DNA of 64,000 bases from DSSB01 sp046346845 (GCA_046346845.1 JAXMHH010000004.1:372001-436000), one strand, 5' to 3'; positions 42,563 through 51,901 are shown, counted from the first letter of the stretch. A program made the numbers and translations. The notes: generated by a model not told the origin, from the letters alone.

Positions 42563-42590
42563 TTGACAGGGAGGAAAAGGCCGTGTTACC
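42563..42590 (+). promoter_or_regulatory. Weak sigma-70 promoter candidate for eno
   Basis: TTGACA (42563-42568), 16 bases, GTTACC (42585-42590), about 60 bases upstream of the enolase ATG. The -35 is perfect; the -10 is poor. Confidence 0.35.
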
Positions 42591-42649
42591 TGGCAGGGCG
42601 TTTTCAGCTCTAAAGAATCAATCCCACCTCCAGCATTGGGGTATCGCAG

Positions 42650-43951
42650 ATGGCTTCCACCAAGATCAAAGCAATCCTCGCCCGGGAAATCCTTGATTCC
42701 CGGGGAAATCCCACCGTCGAGGCCGAGGTCGCATTGGAAGGAGGGGCCCGGGGCCGAGCGGCGGTCCCTTCCGGCGCCTCCACCGGCGAGTACGAGGCGC
42801 TCGAGCTGCGCGACGGCGAGGCGGGCCGTTACCTCGGCAAGGGGGTTCGAAAGGCGGTGGAAAACCTCCGCGGCCCCATCGCCAAGGCCTTGGCGGGCCA
42901 AGACGCCCTGCAGCAGGCCAAGGTCGACCAAATCATGCTCGAGCTGGACGGCACCGAGAACAAGGGCAAGCTCGGCGCCAACGCCATCTTGGGCGCTTCC
43001 ATGGCGGTCTGTCGCGCCGCCGCCGAGGCGCAGGGGCGCTGGCTCTACGAGCACATCGGCTCGCTGTTCGGGGTCGAGCCCCAGGTATTGCCCACGCCGA
43101 TGATGAACATCCTCAACGGCGGGCAGCACGCGGACAATAACGTCGATTTCCAAGAGTTCATGATCCTGCCGGTTTCCGCCGCCAGTTTCAGCGAGGCCCT
43201 GCGCTGCGGCGCCGAGGTCTTTCACCGCCTGAAAAAGGTTTTGGGCCAAAAGGGCTACGCGACCTCCGTGGGCGACGAGGGAGGCTTCGCCCCCAACTTG
43301 GGCAGCAACCAAGAGGCGGTCGACCTGATCTGCGCCGCCATCGAGCAGGCGGGCTACAAGGTCGGGGTGGACGTCTTGCTGGGACTGGACGTCGCCAGCT
43401 CCGAATTCTTCCGGGACGGCAGCTACCGCTTGGAAGGGGAGGGCGGCAAGCAGCTCAGCTCGGAGGAGCTCATCGCACTCTACGGGCGTTGGCTCGACCG
43501 CTATCCGATCGCGAGCATCGAAGACGGCCTCGATCAAAACGATTGGGAGGGGTGGAAGCGATTGACCCAAAGCCTGGGCGCCAAGACCCAACTGGTGGGC
43601 GACGACCTCTTTGTCACCAATCCCAAGCGCTTGGCGCGTGGCATCGAGCAGGGCATTGGAAACGCCATCCTCGTCAAGGTCAACCAGATCGGCACGATCA
43701 GCGAGACCCTGCAGGCCATCCGCATGGCTCAGCAGGCGGGCTATGGGGCGGTGATCTCGCACCGCTCCGGGGAGACCGAGGACAGCACCATCGCCGATTT
43801 GGCGGTGGGGACCAATGCCGGGCAGATCAAGACCGGTTCGCTCTCCCGCAGCGACCGCATGGCGAAGTATAATCAGTTATTGCGAATCGAGGAGCGTTTG
43901 GGCGCCAAGGCGCGCTACCTGGGCGCCAAGGCCCTGCCGGGAAGGAGGTAG
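42650..43951 (+). CDS. eno: Enolase
   Basis: Interconverts 2-phosphoglycerate and phosphoenolpyruvate in the cytoplasm. The 433-residue length is typical. The hallmark sequences are all present: ILDSRGNPTVEAEV near the start, GGQHADNNVDFQEFM, VGDEGGFAPN, the metal ligands in ASIEDGLDQNDW and VGDDLFVTN, the catalytic lysine in LVKVNQIGT, and the final signature SHRSGETEDSTIADLAV. No ribosome site stands out (GCATTGGGGTATCGCAG precedes the ATG). It heads a run of co-directional genes reaching pyrD. Confidence 0.98.
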   Translation: MASTKIKAILAREILDSRGNPTVEAEVALEGGARGRAAVPSGASTGEYEALELRDGEAGRYLGKGVRKAVENLRGPIAKALAGQDALQQAKVDQIMLELDGTENKGKLGANAILGASMAVCRAAAEAQGRWLYEHIGSLFGVEPQVLPTPMMNILNGGQHADNNVDFQEFMILPVSAASFSEALRCGAEVFHRLKKVLGQKGYATSVGDEGGFAPNLGSNQEAVDLICAAIEQAGYKVGVDVLLGLDVASSEFFRDGSYRLEGEGGKQLSSEELIALYGRWLDRYPIASIEDGLDQNDWEGWKRLTQSLGAKTQLVGDDLFVTNPKRLARGIEQGIGNAILVKVNQIGTISETLQAIRMAQQAGYGAVISHRSGETEDSTIADLAVGTNAGQIKTGSLSRSDRMAKYNQLLRIEERLGAKARYLGAKALPGRR

Positions 43952-43974
43952 CGGCGGAGCTATTCACCGAAACC

Positions 43975-45774
43975 ATGAAGTTTAATCTCAAAAATTTCGG
44001 TCGCCGTTTGTTCGGTTTCTTGTCCTCCCTAAAATTGGCCGTAATCGTCCTGGCCTCGCTCGGGGTGGTGCTCGCGGTGGGCACGGTCTACGAGTCACTC
44101 TACGATACGGACACCGCCCAGCATTATGTCTACGGAACCTATTGGTTCGCGGCCCTGCTGGGTTTGCTCTGGATCAACGTATTATTCGCCGCCCTCTCGC
44201 GTTGGCCTTGGAAGCGTCACCATATCGGTTTTCTCGTCACCCACTTGGGGATCCTCGTCCTCCTGATCGGCTCGCTGCTGACCTTAATCGGTGGCTATGA
44301 AGGGCAGATGATCCTGGCCGAAGGCGAGACCGGCAAGAAGATGACGATCAAAGAGCCCCAGCTATTCTTTTACGACGTCGACTTGGGCAAGCTGGAGCAG
44401 GTCCCGGCGGAGTTTCGCTTCAATCCGCCCAGCGCCGCCAAGCCTTGGTCGGCCTTGGTATTGGGCGATCTCCAGGCGCGCGTGGACGATTTTCTCCTCA
44501 ATGCCGCGGAGGATATCCGCGTCGAGGGCGACAACCCCTTGGAGAATCCGGCCCTCTTGATCAAGATCAGCGGCTCCCGCGCTAGCATGCAGGAGTGGGT
44601 CTTCGCCCGCGAGCTGGAGCGCCAAAGCCTCAATCTTGGGCCGGCGGCCATCACCTTCGTCGATGTCCCGGAGCTAAGCTTCGTGACAGAGATGCTTCGG
44701 GATCCCAAAACTTTCTCGGGGCCCGTCCTCTGGCTGGAAGGGAAGGCCTTGCCGGTCCAGCCCAATTTACAAAAGACCCTCACGGTGGGTGGTCTCCAAG
44801 TGAAGCCCTTGGAGTATTTGCCCAATGCGGCCGTGGACCAAAACGGCTTGAAGAATCTCAGTGCGGATCGGATCAACCCCGCCTTAACCCTCGAGATCCA
44901 AGGTCCCCAAGGCCTCGAGCGGCACACGGTCTTTTCGCGATTTCCCATGCTTCCCACCGTCAACGGGGAGAGAGGTTCTCGGCTCAAGCCGCGCCTCCTC
45001 GATTTTCCCCCCAATTGGGATGCGATGAACAATGCCTTGCTGATTGCCCGCACGCAAGACGGTGCCCTTTATTATGCCCTGAAGGCGGGTGGAGCCTGGA
45101 ACAAACCGGAGAAACTTGTCTTGGAGAGCCCGGTCGCCACGGGATGGATGGACTTCCAATTCTCTGCCCTGAAGGCGCAGGAAAACGCCCGCATCGAAAA
45201 GGTCTACCGCAAGGTTTCGGTGCCCAATGGGCAAGAGGGGCCGCCGTCGGCCCTGCACCTCAGTCTAGCCGGCCAGGCAGGTCCGAGGGACTTTTGGATC
45301 GGTCGCGGGGAGAGCCGCGACGTCGATTTGGGGGGCCGGCGCCTGAAGGTCGCCTATGGCCTGAAGAGCAAGCCGATCGGCTTCGAGCTGCGGTTGGACG
45401 ATTTCCGGATGGGCACCTACGAGGGGACCAAGGATCCCTCCGCCTATGAAAGTCAGGTGACCCTGATCGACACGGGGGCGGAGGTGAAAAAGGATTTCCT
45501 GATCGCCATGAACCAGCCCCTCAAGTACGGGAAATACAAGTTCTTCCAGGCCAGCTACCAGCTCAATCCCGGCGGTCCGGATTACTCCGTGCTAGCGGTC
45601 GCCTATGACCCGGGGATCTTTCTCAAGTACCTGGGGTCCCTGGTCATGGTATCGGGGATCGTGCTGATGTTTTTCTTCAAGCCGCTCTTCGTCCAAAAAC
45701 GAATCGCGGCCCGAAAGGCCCAAGCCGCCTCGGCCCCGCTGGGCTCCGAATTACCTCTGGAGAAGGTGCCATGA
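43975..45774 (+). CDS. resB: ResB/Ccs1-type cytochrome c biogenesis protein
   Basis: With CcsA this forms the system II haem exporter/ligase that attaches haem to CxxCH motifs outside the inner membrane. 599 residues: three N-terminal helices (about 15-35, 58-78, 86-108, with LAVIVLASLGVVLAVGTVYES and GFLVTHLGILVLLIGSLLTLIGG), a large periplasmic beta-rich domain (about 110-545), and a final helix (about 550-570) before a short cytoplasmic tail. These are the standard ResB features. It overlaps ccsA by ATGA. The system is needed for the octaheme cytochrome at 25 kb. Confidence 0.92.
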   Translation: MKFNLKNFGRRLFGFLSSLKLAVIVLASLGVVLAVGTVYESLYDTDTAQHYVYGTYWFAALLGLLWINVLFAALSRWPWKRHHIGFLVTHLGILVLLIGSLLTLIGGYEGQMILAEGETGKKMTIKEPQLFFYDVDLGKLEQVPAEFRFNPPSAAKPWSALVLGDLQARVDDFLLNAAEDIRVEGDNPLENPALLIKISGSRASMQEWVFARELERQSLNLGPAAITFVDVPELSFVTEMLRDPKTFSGPVLWLEGKALPVQPNLQKTLTVGGLQVKPLEYLPNAAVDQNGLKNLSADRINPALTLEIQGPQGLERHTVFSRFPMLPTVNGERGSRLKPRLLDFPPNWDAMNNALLIARTQDGALYYALKAGGAWNKPEKLVLESPVATGWMDFQFSALKAQENARIEKVYRKVSVPNGQEGPPSALHLSLAGQAGPRDFWIGRGESRDVDLGGRRLKVAYGLKSKPIGFELRLDDFRMGTYEGTKDPSAYESQVTLIDTGAEVKKDFLIAMNQPLKYGKYKFFQASYQLNPGGPDYSVLAVAYDPGIFLKYLGSLVMVSGIVLMFFFKPLFVQKRIAARKAQAASAPLGSELPLEKVP

Positions 45775-47483
45775 AACGCCTCGCCTATCTTGTTTTGTTG
45801 CCGTGCCTAGTGTTCGCCCCATTCGTCCGCGCGCAGGGGACCATGCCGGTCCCCAAGCCGGGGATGAAGGTCGAGGTCTTCCGCGAGATCGCCGTCCAGG
45901 AAGGCGGCCGAAAGAAGCCCCTCGACACCTTCGCGCGCGAGGCGGTCCGCGAGATCACCGGGCGCGAGAAATTCGCGGGCTTTGATCCCATCGAACTCCT
46001 CTTCTCGTGGCTCACCCAGACGAAGGATTGGGAGCAGCAGCCCATCCTCGATTCCGGCTACAAGCCGCTGCAGGCCCAGGTCGGCTTGAAGGCGACCCAG
46101 GGCCGGGTGTCGCCGCGGGATCTCGCCGGCAACCAGGAATTTCAGCTCTTCCTGCAGACGGTCACCGCCAAGCAGCAGGAGGGTGGAAAGCTGAACGAGA
46201 TGGAGAAGAGCGCCGCTTCCCTGATGAAGCGCCTGAATCTCTTCTACAGCATCGCCTCCGGGTCGGCGCTCACGCTTGTGCCCCAAGCGAAGGCCCCTTG
46301 GGAAGGCCTCGATAAGCTGGCCGAGCGCTACCCCAACTTGAGCGCGATGCAGGCCTCGCCCACCACGGAGGCGAAAGTGGCGGCGGCCGTCCAGGGGGCC
46401 CTGGCCGCCTATTACCAAGGGGACGCCGCACTGTTCGGGCAGATGGGTTTGATGATGCGCGACCTCTTGAAAGAGCAGGGGAAGAATGTCGGGGATTATC
46501 CTTCCGTCTCCGACCTGGATCGCGAGATCCGCTTGAACACCTTGAAGCCCTTCCGGATCGCCTGGATCCTCTACGCCTTGGCCTTTTTTCTATTGCTTTC
46601 CAGCCTTTGGACCCGCGGCCTGGCCTTGTACTGGGTCGGCATGGGCGTATTGCTCGCCGCCTTCGGGATTCATGTCTACGGTTTCGTCTTGCGCTGCTTG
46701 ATCGCCGGACGTCCCCCGGTAACCAACATGTACGAGTCGGTGATCTGGGTCTCCTGCGGAATCGTGTTTTTCGCCCTCGTCTTCGAGGCCATTTACCGGG
46801 CGAAGTATTACGCGGTCGCCGCCGCGGCCTTGGCGACCTTGCTGTTGGTGCTGGCCGATTCCGTGCCCAGCATCCTCGATCCTTCGATCGATCCCTTGGT
46901 GCCGGTGCTGCGCAACAATTACTGGCTGACCGTCCACGTCCTCACCATCACCCTGAGTTACGCCGCCTTTGCCCTGGCCCTCGGGGTGGGGAATGTCAGC
47001 GTCGGCTACTACATCTTTAAGCCGGGGGAACGGGAGCGGATCGGCCGGCTCAATTATTTTCTCTACCGTTCCATCCAGGTCGGGGTGGTGTTGCTGGCGG
47101 CTGGCACCATCCTCGGCGGGGTCTGGGCCAATGCCTCCTGGGGCCGCTTTTGGGGATGGGACCCCAAAGAGGTCTGGGCCCTGATCGCCCTGCTGGGATA
47201 CCTTTCCATCCTCCACGGCCGGTATGCGGGCTGGCTGCGCGGCTTCGGACTGGCCGTCGGCTCGATCGTCGCCTTTCTCCTCGTGCTGATGGCTTGGTAC
47301 GGCGTCAACTTCATCCTCGGAGTCGGCCTGCATAGTTATGGGTTCAGCTCCGGAGGCGCCAAGGGGATGGGCCTCTTCGTGGGGGTGGAGATGCTCTGGG
47401 TCGCCTTCGCGGCAGTTCGCTACAAGATGCTCTTCAAGGAGGGGGCCGTGCCGGCCATGGGCTCCCTGGGTGGAAGGGGATGA
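45771..47483 (+). CDS. ccsA: CcsA/ResC-type cytochrome c biogenesis protein with N-terminal periplasmic domain
   Basis: 570 residues, longer than the usual 250-400. The N-terminus is a cleavable signal (LAYLVLLPCLVFAPFVRAQG) followed by an extra domain of about 230 residues rich in helices. This precedes the eight-helix CcsA core, which carries the haem-handling WWD-type motif NASWGRFWGWDPKEVWALI and membrane histidines (TVHVLTI, LHSYGF). The core presents haem for ligation together with ResB. The N-terminal addition occurs in several delta- and epsilon-proteobacterial members. It overlaps engB by 4 bases. Confidence 0.92.
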   Translation: MKRLAYLVLLPCLVFAPFVRAQGTMPVPKPGMKVEVFREIAVQEGGRKKPLDTFAREAVREITGREKFAGFDPIELLFSWLTQTKDWEQQPILDSGYKPLQAQVGLKATQGRVSPRDLAGNQEFQLFLQTVTAKQQEGGKLNEMEKSAASLMKRLNLFYSIASGSALTLVPQAKAPWEGLDKLAERYPNLSAMQASPTTEAKVAAAVQGALAAYYQGDAALFGQMGLMMRDLLKEQGKNVGDYPSVSDLDREIRLNTLKPFRIAWILYALAFFLLLSSLWTRGLALYWVGMGVLLAAFGIHVYGFVLRCLIAGRPPVTNMYESVIWVSCGIVFFALVFEAIYRAKYYAVAAAALATLLLVLADSVPSILDPSIDPLVPVLRNNYWLTVHVLTITLSYAAFALALGVGNVSVGYYIFKPGERERIGRLNYFLYRSIQVGVVLLAAGTILGGVWANASWGRFWGWDPKEVWALIALLGYLSILHGRYAGWLRGFGLAVGSIVAFLLVLMAWYGVNFILGVGLHSYGFSSGGAKGMGLFVGVEMLWVAFAAVRYKMLFKEGAVPAMGSLGGRG

Positions 47484-48148
47484 GAAAGAAGGCCGCTCCG
47501 CAGGCCAAGATCTTGGCCACCTCCTACCTGCCCGACCAGCTGCCCCCGATGCGGGGGGCGATGGCGGTGTTCCTGGGGCGCTCCAACGCGGGGAAATCCT
47601 CCCTCCTGAACGAAATTTTCAAAAAAGACCTGGCCAGGGTCAGCAAATCCCCCGGCAAGACCCGCTCCGTGAACTTTTACCAATGGGGGTCCAACCTGAC
47701 CCTGATCGACGTGCCCGGCTACGGCTTCGCCCGGCGGAGCCAGACGGAGCGGGAGGCCTGGCGGACCCTGATGGAACGTTTTTTCGACGAGCTGCCCCCC
47801 GGGGCCTTCGCCTTGTTGCTGCTCGACTCCAAGCGCGAATTGCAGTCCGAGGAGCTCGACCTGATCGACGCCCTCCGGGAGCGGGGCCTGGAGCTCGAGC
47901 TGCTCCTCACCAAGGCCGATCGGCTCAACCAAGGCCAGCGGGAGGCCCTGCGCCGCGCGGTGGAGGCGGGCCCGGTGGTCGCGGGGCAAGGAATTCCTTT
48001 GACGTGGCGCTTCGTCTCGGCCAAAACGGGGGAGGGCATCGACGCCCTCCGGCGCCGCCTGTTCGACTATGCCAAAGCGATTCCGATTTCAGCTCCGAAC
48101 CATGACCCGCTCCGATCTCGACGCCGTGCTGGAAATCGAGCGCCGTAG
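47480..48148 (+). CDS. engB: Ribosome biogenesis GTPase EngB/YsxC (YihA)
   Basis: A small GTPase that helps assemble the large ribosomal subunit. 222 residues, with G1 GRSNAGKSS, the switch region SKSPGKTRSVNFY, G3 DVPGYGFA, G4 TKAD and G5 SAKTGEG, all in family order and spacing. The C-terminal 25 residues after the last helix are a poorly conserved Arg/Pro-rich tail that overlaps rimI in another frame. ATG 47480 lies in the ATGA overlap with ccsA. Confidence 0.95.
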   Translation: MRKKAAPQAKILATSYLPDQLPPMRGAMAVFLGRSNAGKSSLLNEIFKKDLARVSKSPGKTRSVNFYQWGSNLTLIDVPGYGFARRSQTEREAWRTLMERFFDELPPGAFALLLLDSKRELQSEELDLIDALRERGLELELLLTKADRLNQGQREALRRAVEAGPVVAGQGIPLTWRFVSAKTGEGIDALRRRLFDYAKAIPISAPNHDPLRSRRRAGNRAP

Positions 48149-48524
48149 CTTCGAGCAGCCTTATAGCCGGGAGATCCTAGCCCAAGAGCTGAAGATCAAG
48201 GCGGCCCACCTGCGGGTGGCGACCTACCGGCGCAAGGTGATCGGGTATATCGATTTTTGGCTGGTGCACGACGAAATGGAACTGATCAGCATCGCGGTGC
48301 ATCCCGATTTCAAGCGGCGAGGCGTGGGCGAAGGGCTGATGCACGAAATGATCCGCTTCGCCCATCAGAACGAGGCCCGATTCATCTTTCTGGACGTCCG
48401 ACGCTCCAACGAGGTTGCCCAGCAATTGTACGAGAAATTCGGCTTCGCCAAGGCGGGGGTCCGGCGCCGCTACTACAGCGACAACCAGGAAGACGCCATT
48501 ATCATGAAAAAGGTCCTTGCGTGA
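48069..48524 (+). CDS. rimI: Ribosomal protein S18-alanine N-acetyltransferase RimI-like GNAT
   Basis: 151 residues with the GNAT fold. LRTMTRSDLDAVLEIERRSF is the first strand and helix, ELISIAVHPDFKRRGVGEGLM contains the acetyl-CoA-binding RRxGxG/A loop, and the end carries NEVAQQLYEKFGF and RRRYYSDNQEDAIIM, very close to RimI proteins. It acetylates the N-terminus of S18 or a related substrate. The start at 48069 lies 80 bases inside engB; a later ATG (48102) would remove most of the first strand. It overlaps pyrK by GTGA. Confidence 0.87.
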   Translation: MPKRFRFQLRTMTRSDLDAVLEIERRSFEQPYSREILAQELKIKAAHLRVATYRRKVIGYIDFWLVHDEMELISIAVHPDFKRRGVGEGLMHEMIRFAHQNEARFIFLDVRRSNEVAQQLYEKFGFAKAGVRRRYYSDNQEDAIIMKKVLA

Positions 48525-49282
48525 GAGACACCCTATGCCAAGTCGAGTACCACGTTCCGCTCCAGGAAGGGTATTTCCGCATCGGGCTCAAGACCGGCTG
48601 GCAGGGCTTCGTGCCGGGGCAATTCGGCATGCTCGAGGTGCCTCGGCAGGATGGCGTCCTGTTGCGCCGCCCCTTTAGCTTCGCCCGGCAGAGCGGGGAC
48701 ATTACCGAGATCCTCTACAAGGTGGTCGGCCGTGGTACTCGGGCCCTGGCCCGAGTCGGGATTGGGCAGGAATTGCGCCTCCTGGGGCCTTTGGGCGAGG
48801 GCTTCGCGGATGTCGCCGGGGAGGGAGATCGGGTAGGGGTGGCCGGCGGCTATGGGATCGCCCCTTTCCTAGAGCAGGCCCAGCTCCTCCGCCGGCAAGG
48901 GAAGAAACTCCAGCTCTTCTACGGGGCTCGTTCTAAAAAAGATCTTCTTTATATTCAAGAGCTTAAAGAATTAAACATCAACCTTTACCTGACCACCGAG
49001 GACGGCTCGGAAGGGGAGCGGGGCAGGATTACCGAGCTCCTGGCCAAGGTCTATGCGAGTCAAGTCCCGCGCGTGGTATGGTCCTGCGGGCCCTTGGGGC
49101 TCCTGCACGCGGTCCAGACCTGGGCCCTGCCGCGGGGCATCGCCCATCAACTCTCGGTCGAAGAGACGATGGGCTGCGGGACCGGCGTCTGCCTGGGCTG
49201 CGTGGTTCAAGATCAAGAAGGCCGTTACCGCCGCGCCTGCATCGAGGGGCCGGTCTTTCCCGGGGAGTGTCTGCGTTTTTAG
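48521..49282 (+). CDS. pyrK: Dihydroorotate dehydrogenase electron-transfer subunit PyrK
   Basis: 253 residues from a GTG at 48521 that overlaps the rimI stop; an open frame further upstream lies inside rimI. FAD-binding RRPFSFAR and the NAD-domain GGYGIAPF are clear. The C-terminal [2Fe-2S] site has four cysteines, CGTGVCLGC and the later C in RRACIEGPVF. PyrK passes electrons from dihydroorotate oxidation by PyrD to NAD+. It ends one base before pyrD, so the two form a heterotetrameric class 1B enzyme. Confidence 0.95.
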   Translation: MRDTLCQVEYHVPLQEGYFRIGLKTGWQGFVPGQFGMLEVPRQDGVLLRRPFSFARQSGDITEILYKVVGRGTRALARVGIGQELRLLGPLGEGFADVAGEGDRVGVAGGYGIAPFLEQAQLLRRQGKKLQLFYGARSKKDLLYIQELKELNINLYLTTEDGSEGERGRITELLAKVYASQVPRVVWSCGPLGLLHAVQTWALPRGIAHQLSVEETMGCGTGVCLGCVVQDQEGRYRRACIEGPVFPGECLRF

Positions 49283-49283
49283 T

Positions 49284-50192
49284 ATGAGCGATCTCAGCGT
49301 CCAACTTGGCAGCCTGCGCCTCAACAACCCGGTGATCGCCGCCTCCGGCACCTTCGGTTACGGCGAGGAGCTCAACGATTTCTTTCCCGTCGAGAGGCTC
49401 GGCGCGGTCAGCACCAAGGGGCTTAGCCTAAAGCCCCGCGAGGGCAATCCCATGCCGCGGATCGTGGAGACGCCCTCCGGGATGATCAACGCGATCGGGC
49501 TGCAAAACGTCGGCATCGAGGCCTTTATCCGCGACAAGCTTCCCTTCCTCGAGAGCCGGGGCGTCGTGGTGATCGCCAATATCTTCGGCAATACCCTGGA
49601 CGAGTATGTCGAGATCGCCCGGCAACTCGATGCCACCTCGGTGCAGGCCGTCGAGCTGAACATTTCCTGCCCCAACGTCAAGGCGGGAGGGATGGAGTTT
49701 GGCAACGACCCCAAAATGGCGGCCAAGGTGACGGAGGCGGTTCGCCGGGCCTTTGGCCGGCACCTCATGGTGAAGCTTTCGCCCAACGTCACCTCCATCG
49801 TCGAAGTCGCCAAGCATGTCGAGGCGGCCGGCGCCGACAGCCTGTCGATGATCAATACCATCACCGCGATGGCGATCAACACCAAGACCCGCAAGCCCAT
49901 GATCGCCAACCGCATCGGAGGCCTCTCCGGGCCCGCCATTCGCCCGATCGCGGTGCGCATGGTGGCCCAGACCTATCCGGAGGTGAAGATCCCCATCGTG
50001 GGCATTGGCGGCATCGTCAACGCGAACGATGCCCTGGAATTTTTTATCGCCGGCGCGGCGGCGATCCAAGTGGGCACTGCCACCTTCATGGCGCCCGACG
50101 CCTGCAGTCGGATCTTGGATGAAATCGAGGCCTACCTGGCCGAGAATCGCATCGCCCGCCTGGCCGACCTGGTCGGTACCCTCGAGCGCTGA
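49284..50192 (+). CDS. pyrD: Dihydroorotate dehydrogenase class 1B catalytic subunit
   Basis: Oxidises dihydroorotate to orotate in pyrimidine synthesis. 302 residues with a TIM-barrel FMN fold: NPVIAASGTFGYGEE, GAVSTKGLSLKPREGNP, ELNISCPNVKAGG with the class 1 catalytic cysteine, VKLSPNVT with the FMN lysine, and GIGGIVNANDALEF and QVGTATF for the phosphate. I start at ATG 49284, right after pyrK; an upstream extension would lie inside pyrK. The gene ends the eno-to-pyrD run; a long hairpin follows. Confidence 0.97.
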   Translation: MSDLSVQLGSLRLNNPVIAASGTFGYGEELNDFFPVERLGAVSTKGLSLKPREGNPMPRIVETPSGMINAIGLQNVGIEAFIRDKLPFLESRGVVVIANIFGNTLDEYVEIARQLDATSVQAVELNISCPNVKAGGMEFGNDPKMAAKVTEAVRRAFGRHLMVKLSPNVTSIVEVAKHVEAAGADSLSMINTITAMAINTKTRKPMIANRIGGLSGPAIRPIAVRMVAQTYPEVKIPIVGIGGIVNANDALEFFIAGAAAIQVGTATFMAPDACSRILDEIEAYLAENRIARLADLVGTLER

Positions 50193-50216
50193 CCGAAGTG
50201 TCGATTGACAAATTCG

Positions 50217-50255
50217 CGATTCTCGTCAATTTAGGGTAAAATTGGCCGAGAATCG
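50217..50255. repeat. 39-base imperfect hairpin downstream of pyrD
   Basis: Outer 9-bp arms CGATTCTCG / CGAGAATCG, a 1x2 internal loop, then inner 6-bp arms CAATTT / AAATTG around an AGGGTA loop. There is no T-tract on either side. It begins just after TTGACA at 50205-50210 and lies 50 bases before the HNH gene. It could be a leader control element of the HNH gene or an RNA end-stabilising structure. Confidence 0.55.
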
Positions 50256-50305
50256 ACTCCTGAGACTGACGCAACGGGCCATCGACCGCCAAACAAGGGG
50301 TTGCG

Positions 50306-50902
50306 ATGCTTTCCAGCAATGTCTTGGTGCTCAACCACTCCTACTTTCCGGTGCACATCACCTCGGTGCGCCGGGCCTTGGTAATGCTTTACCAGGGCAT
50401 CGCCAAGGTCCTAGACGAACAATACCAAACCTTCGATTTCGATTCCTGGCTCGACCTCAGCGTCGAGCGCCACCACGAGAGCGTGGGGCTGGTGAATCGC
50501 CTGATCCGGGTCCCGCGGGTGCTGCTGCTCAGCAGTTACGACCGCCTGCCGCGCAAGACCGTCCGCTTCTCCCGCTACAACATCTACTTACGCGACCGGA
50601 ACACCTGCCAATACTGCGGGAAAAGCTTTCCCAAGTACGAGCTCAACCTCGACCACGTGATACCCCGATCCCGGGGCGGCAGGACCACCTGGGACAACGT
50701 GGTCTGCAGCTGCATCGACTGCAACCGGCGCAAGGGCGGCTACCTGCCCGAAGAGGTCGGGATGCGCCTCTTGAAAAAGCCGGTGAAGCCCCAATGGGGG
50801 CCCTTGAGCGATTTCCTCGGAAAAGGCGTGCCTCACCACCAGTGGATGCCCTTCCTGAACGTCGTGGATTTCTCCTATTGGAATTTAGAATTGCGGCCCT
50901 AA
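50306..50902 (+). CDS. HNH endonuclease-fold protein, 198 aa
   Basis: The C-terminal half carries a zinc-binding HNH domain: C101 and C104 in CQYCGKS, LDHVIPRSRGG with the catalytic-type histidine, TTWDNVV, and C-x2-C in CIDCNRRKG. The N-terminal 80 residues (VLVLNHSYFPVHITSVRRALVMLYQGIAKVL) are typical of a widespread housekeeping group of HNH proteins whose role is not known. It is therefore not obviously a restriction or mobile nuclease. AGGGGTTGCG precedes the ATG. A hairpin leader lies upstream; rluD-type follows after 24 bases. Confidence 0.9.
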   Translation: MLSSNVLVLNHSYFPVHITSVRRALVMLYQGIAKVLDEQYQTFDFDSWLDLSVERHHESVGLVNRLIRVPRVLLLSSYDRLPRKTVRFSRYNIYLRDRNTCQYCGKSFPKYELNLDHVIPRSRGGRTTWDNVVCSCIDCNRRKGGYLPEEVGMRLLKKPVKPQWGPLSDFLGKGVPHHQWMPFLNVVDFSYWNLELRP

Positions 50903-50926
50903 GCCCCGCGGCGTTAAATCGGTCTC

Positions 50927-51901
50927 GTGGAATCTCCTCAAGAACACCGGTTCACCGTGGCGCCCGAGCATGCCGGGCAGCGCCTCGACCGCTATCTCGC
51001 CCAGCAGGCGCTCCAGCTGAGCCGCTCCCAGATCAAGCATCTCTTGGAAGCGGGCCGAATCACCCTGGCGGGCCGCTCCGCCAAGGCCTCCCAGGTGTTG
51101 AAGGGCGGCGAACGCATCACCGTGCAGGTTCCGCCGCCGGAGCCCGCCGAGGCCCTGCCCCAGGACCTCCCCCTCCACATCCTTTACGAGGATGCGGACC
51201 TCCTGGTCTTGGACAAGGCCGCCGAGATGGTGGTGCACTTGGGGGCGGGCGCGAAGCAGGGGACCTTGGTGAACGCCTTGCTGCACCATTGCGGGCAGCT
51301 CAGCGGCATCGGCGGCGTGGCCAGGCCCGGCATCGTCCATCGCCTCGACAAGGGCACCTCGGGGCTCCTGGTGGTGGCCAAGAACGACCGCGCCCATCAG
51401 CACCTTTCGGCCCAGTTTCAGGCCCGGCAGGTCGAGAAGACCTATCTGGCCTTTGTCTGGGGCAGGCCGCGGGATGTGAGCGGCAAGATCGACCTCCCTT
51501 TGGGGCGCAGCGAAAAAAATCGCAAAAAAATCGCCACGCGGGGGCGGCGACTGCGGCCCGCCGTCACCCGGTATCGCCTGTTGCGGAGCTGGGGCCTGAT
51601 TTCCCTGCTGGAACTGAAGCCCGAGACCGGGCGCACCCACCAGCTTCGGGTACACCTCGCCGAGTTGGGGCATCCCATCGTCGGGGATCCGACCTACGGA
51701 AAGAAGGGCTTCAAGGCCTCCCATTTGCCACTGCGGCTCCTGACGGCCTTGTCGGGGATGCGGTTTCAGCTCTTGCATGCCTGGCGGCTGAAGTTTAATC
51801 ATCCGGGCAGCGGGAAATCGCTGAGCTTCGAGGCGCCGCCGCGCGGCGAGATGGCCGCCTTTCAGAATTTGCTGGAGGAGAGCGTCCATGATTCCGTTTG
51901 A
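50927..51901 (+). CDS. rluD: RluA-family (RluD-type) pseudouridine synthase
   Basis: Converts uridines of 23S rRNA to pseudouridine. 324 residues from a GTG start at 50927. The N-terminal S4 RNA-binding domain (about 15-70, GQRLDRYLAQQALQLSRSQIKHLLEAG) is followed by the catalytic domain with HRLDKGTSGLLVVAKN, where D141 is the nucleophile, and ETGRTHQLRVHLAELGHPIVGD. No ribosome site is visible before the GTG. It overlaps pgeF by 14 bases, a common pairing in bacteria. Confidence 0.92.
   Translation: MESPQEHRFTVAPEHAGQRLDRYLAQQALQLSRSQIKHLLEAGRITLAGRSAKASQVLKGGERITVQVPPPEPAEALPQDLPLHILYEDADLLVLDKAAEMVVHLGAGAKQGTLVNALLHHCGQLSGIGGVARPGIVHRLDKGTSGLLVVAKNDRAHQHLSAQFQARQVEKTYLAFVWGRPRDVSGKIDLPLGRSEKNRKKIATRGRRLRPAVTRYRLLRSWGLISLLELKPETGRTHQLRVHLAELGHPIVGDPTYGKKGFKASHLPLRLLTALSGMRFQLLHAWRLKFNHPGSGKSLSFEAPPRGEMAAFQNLLEESVHDSV

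Noticed and set aside
50306..50902. HNH protein as a mobile-element or restriction nuclease
   Set aside because: The N-terminal part matches a widespread housekeeping group and there are no repeats, methylase or transposon genes beside it.
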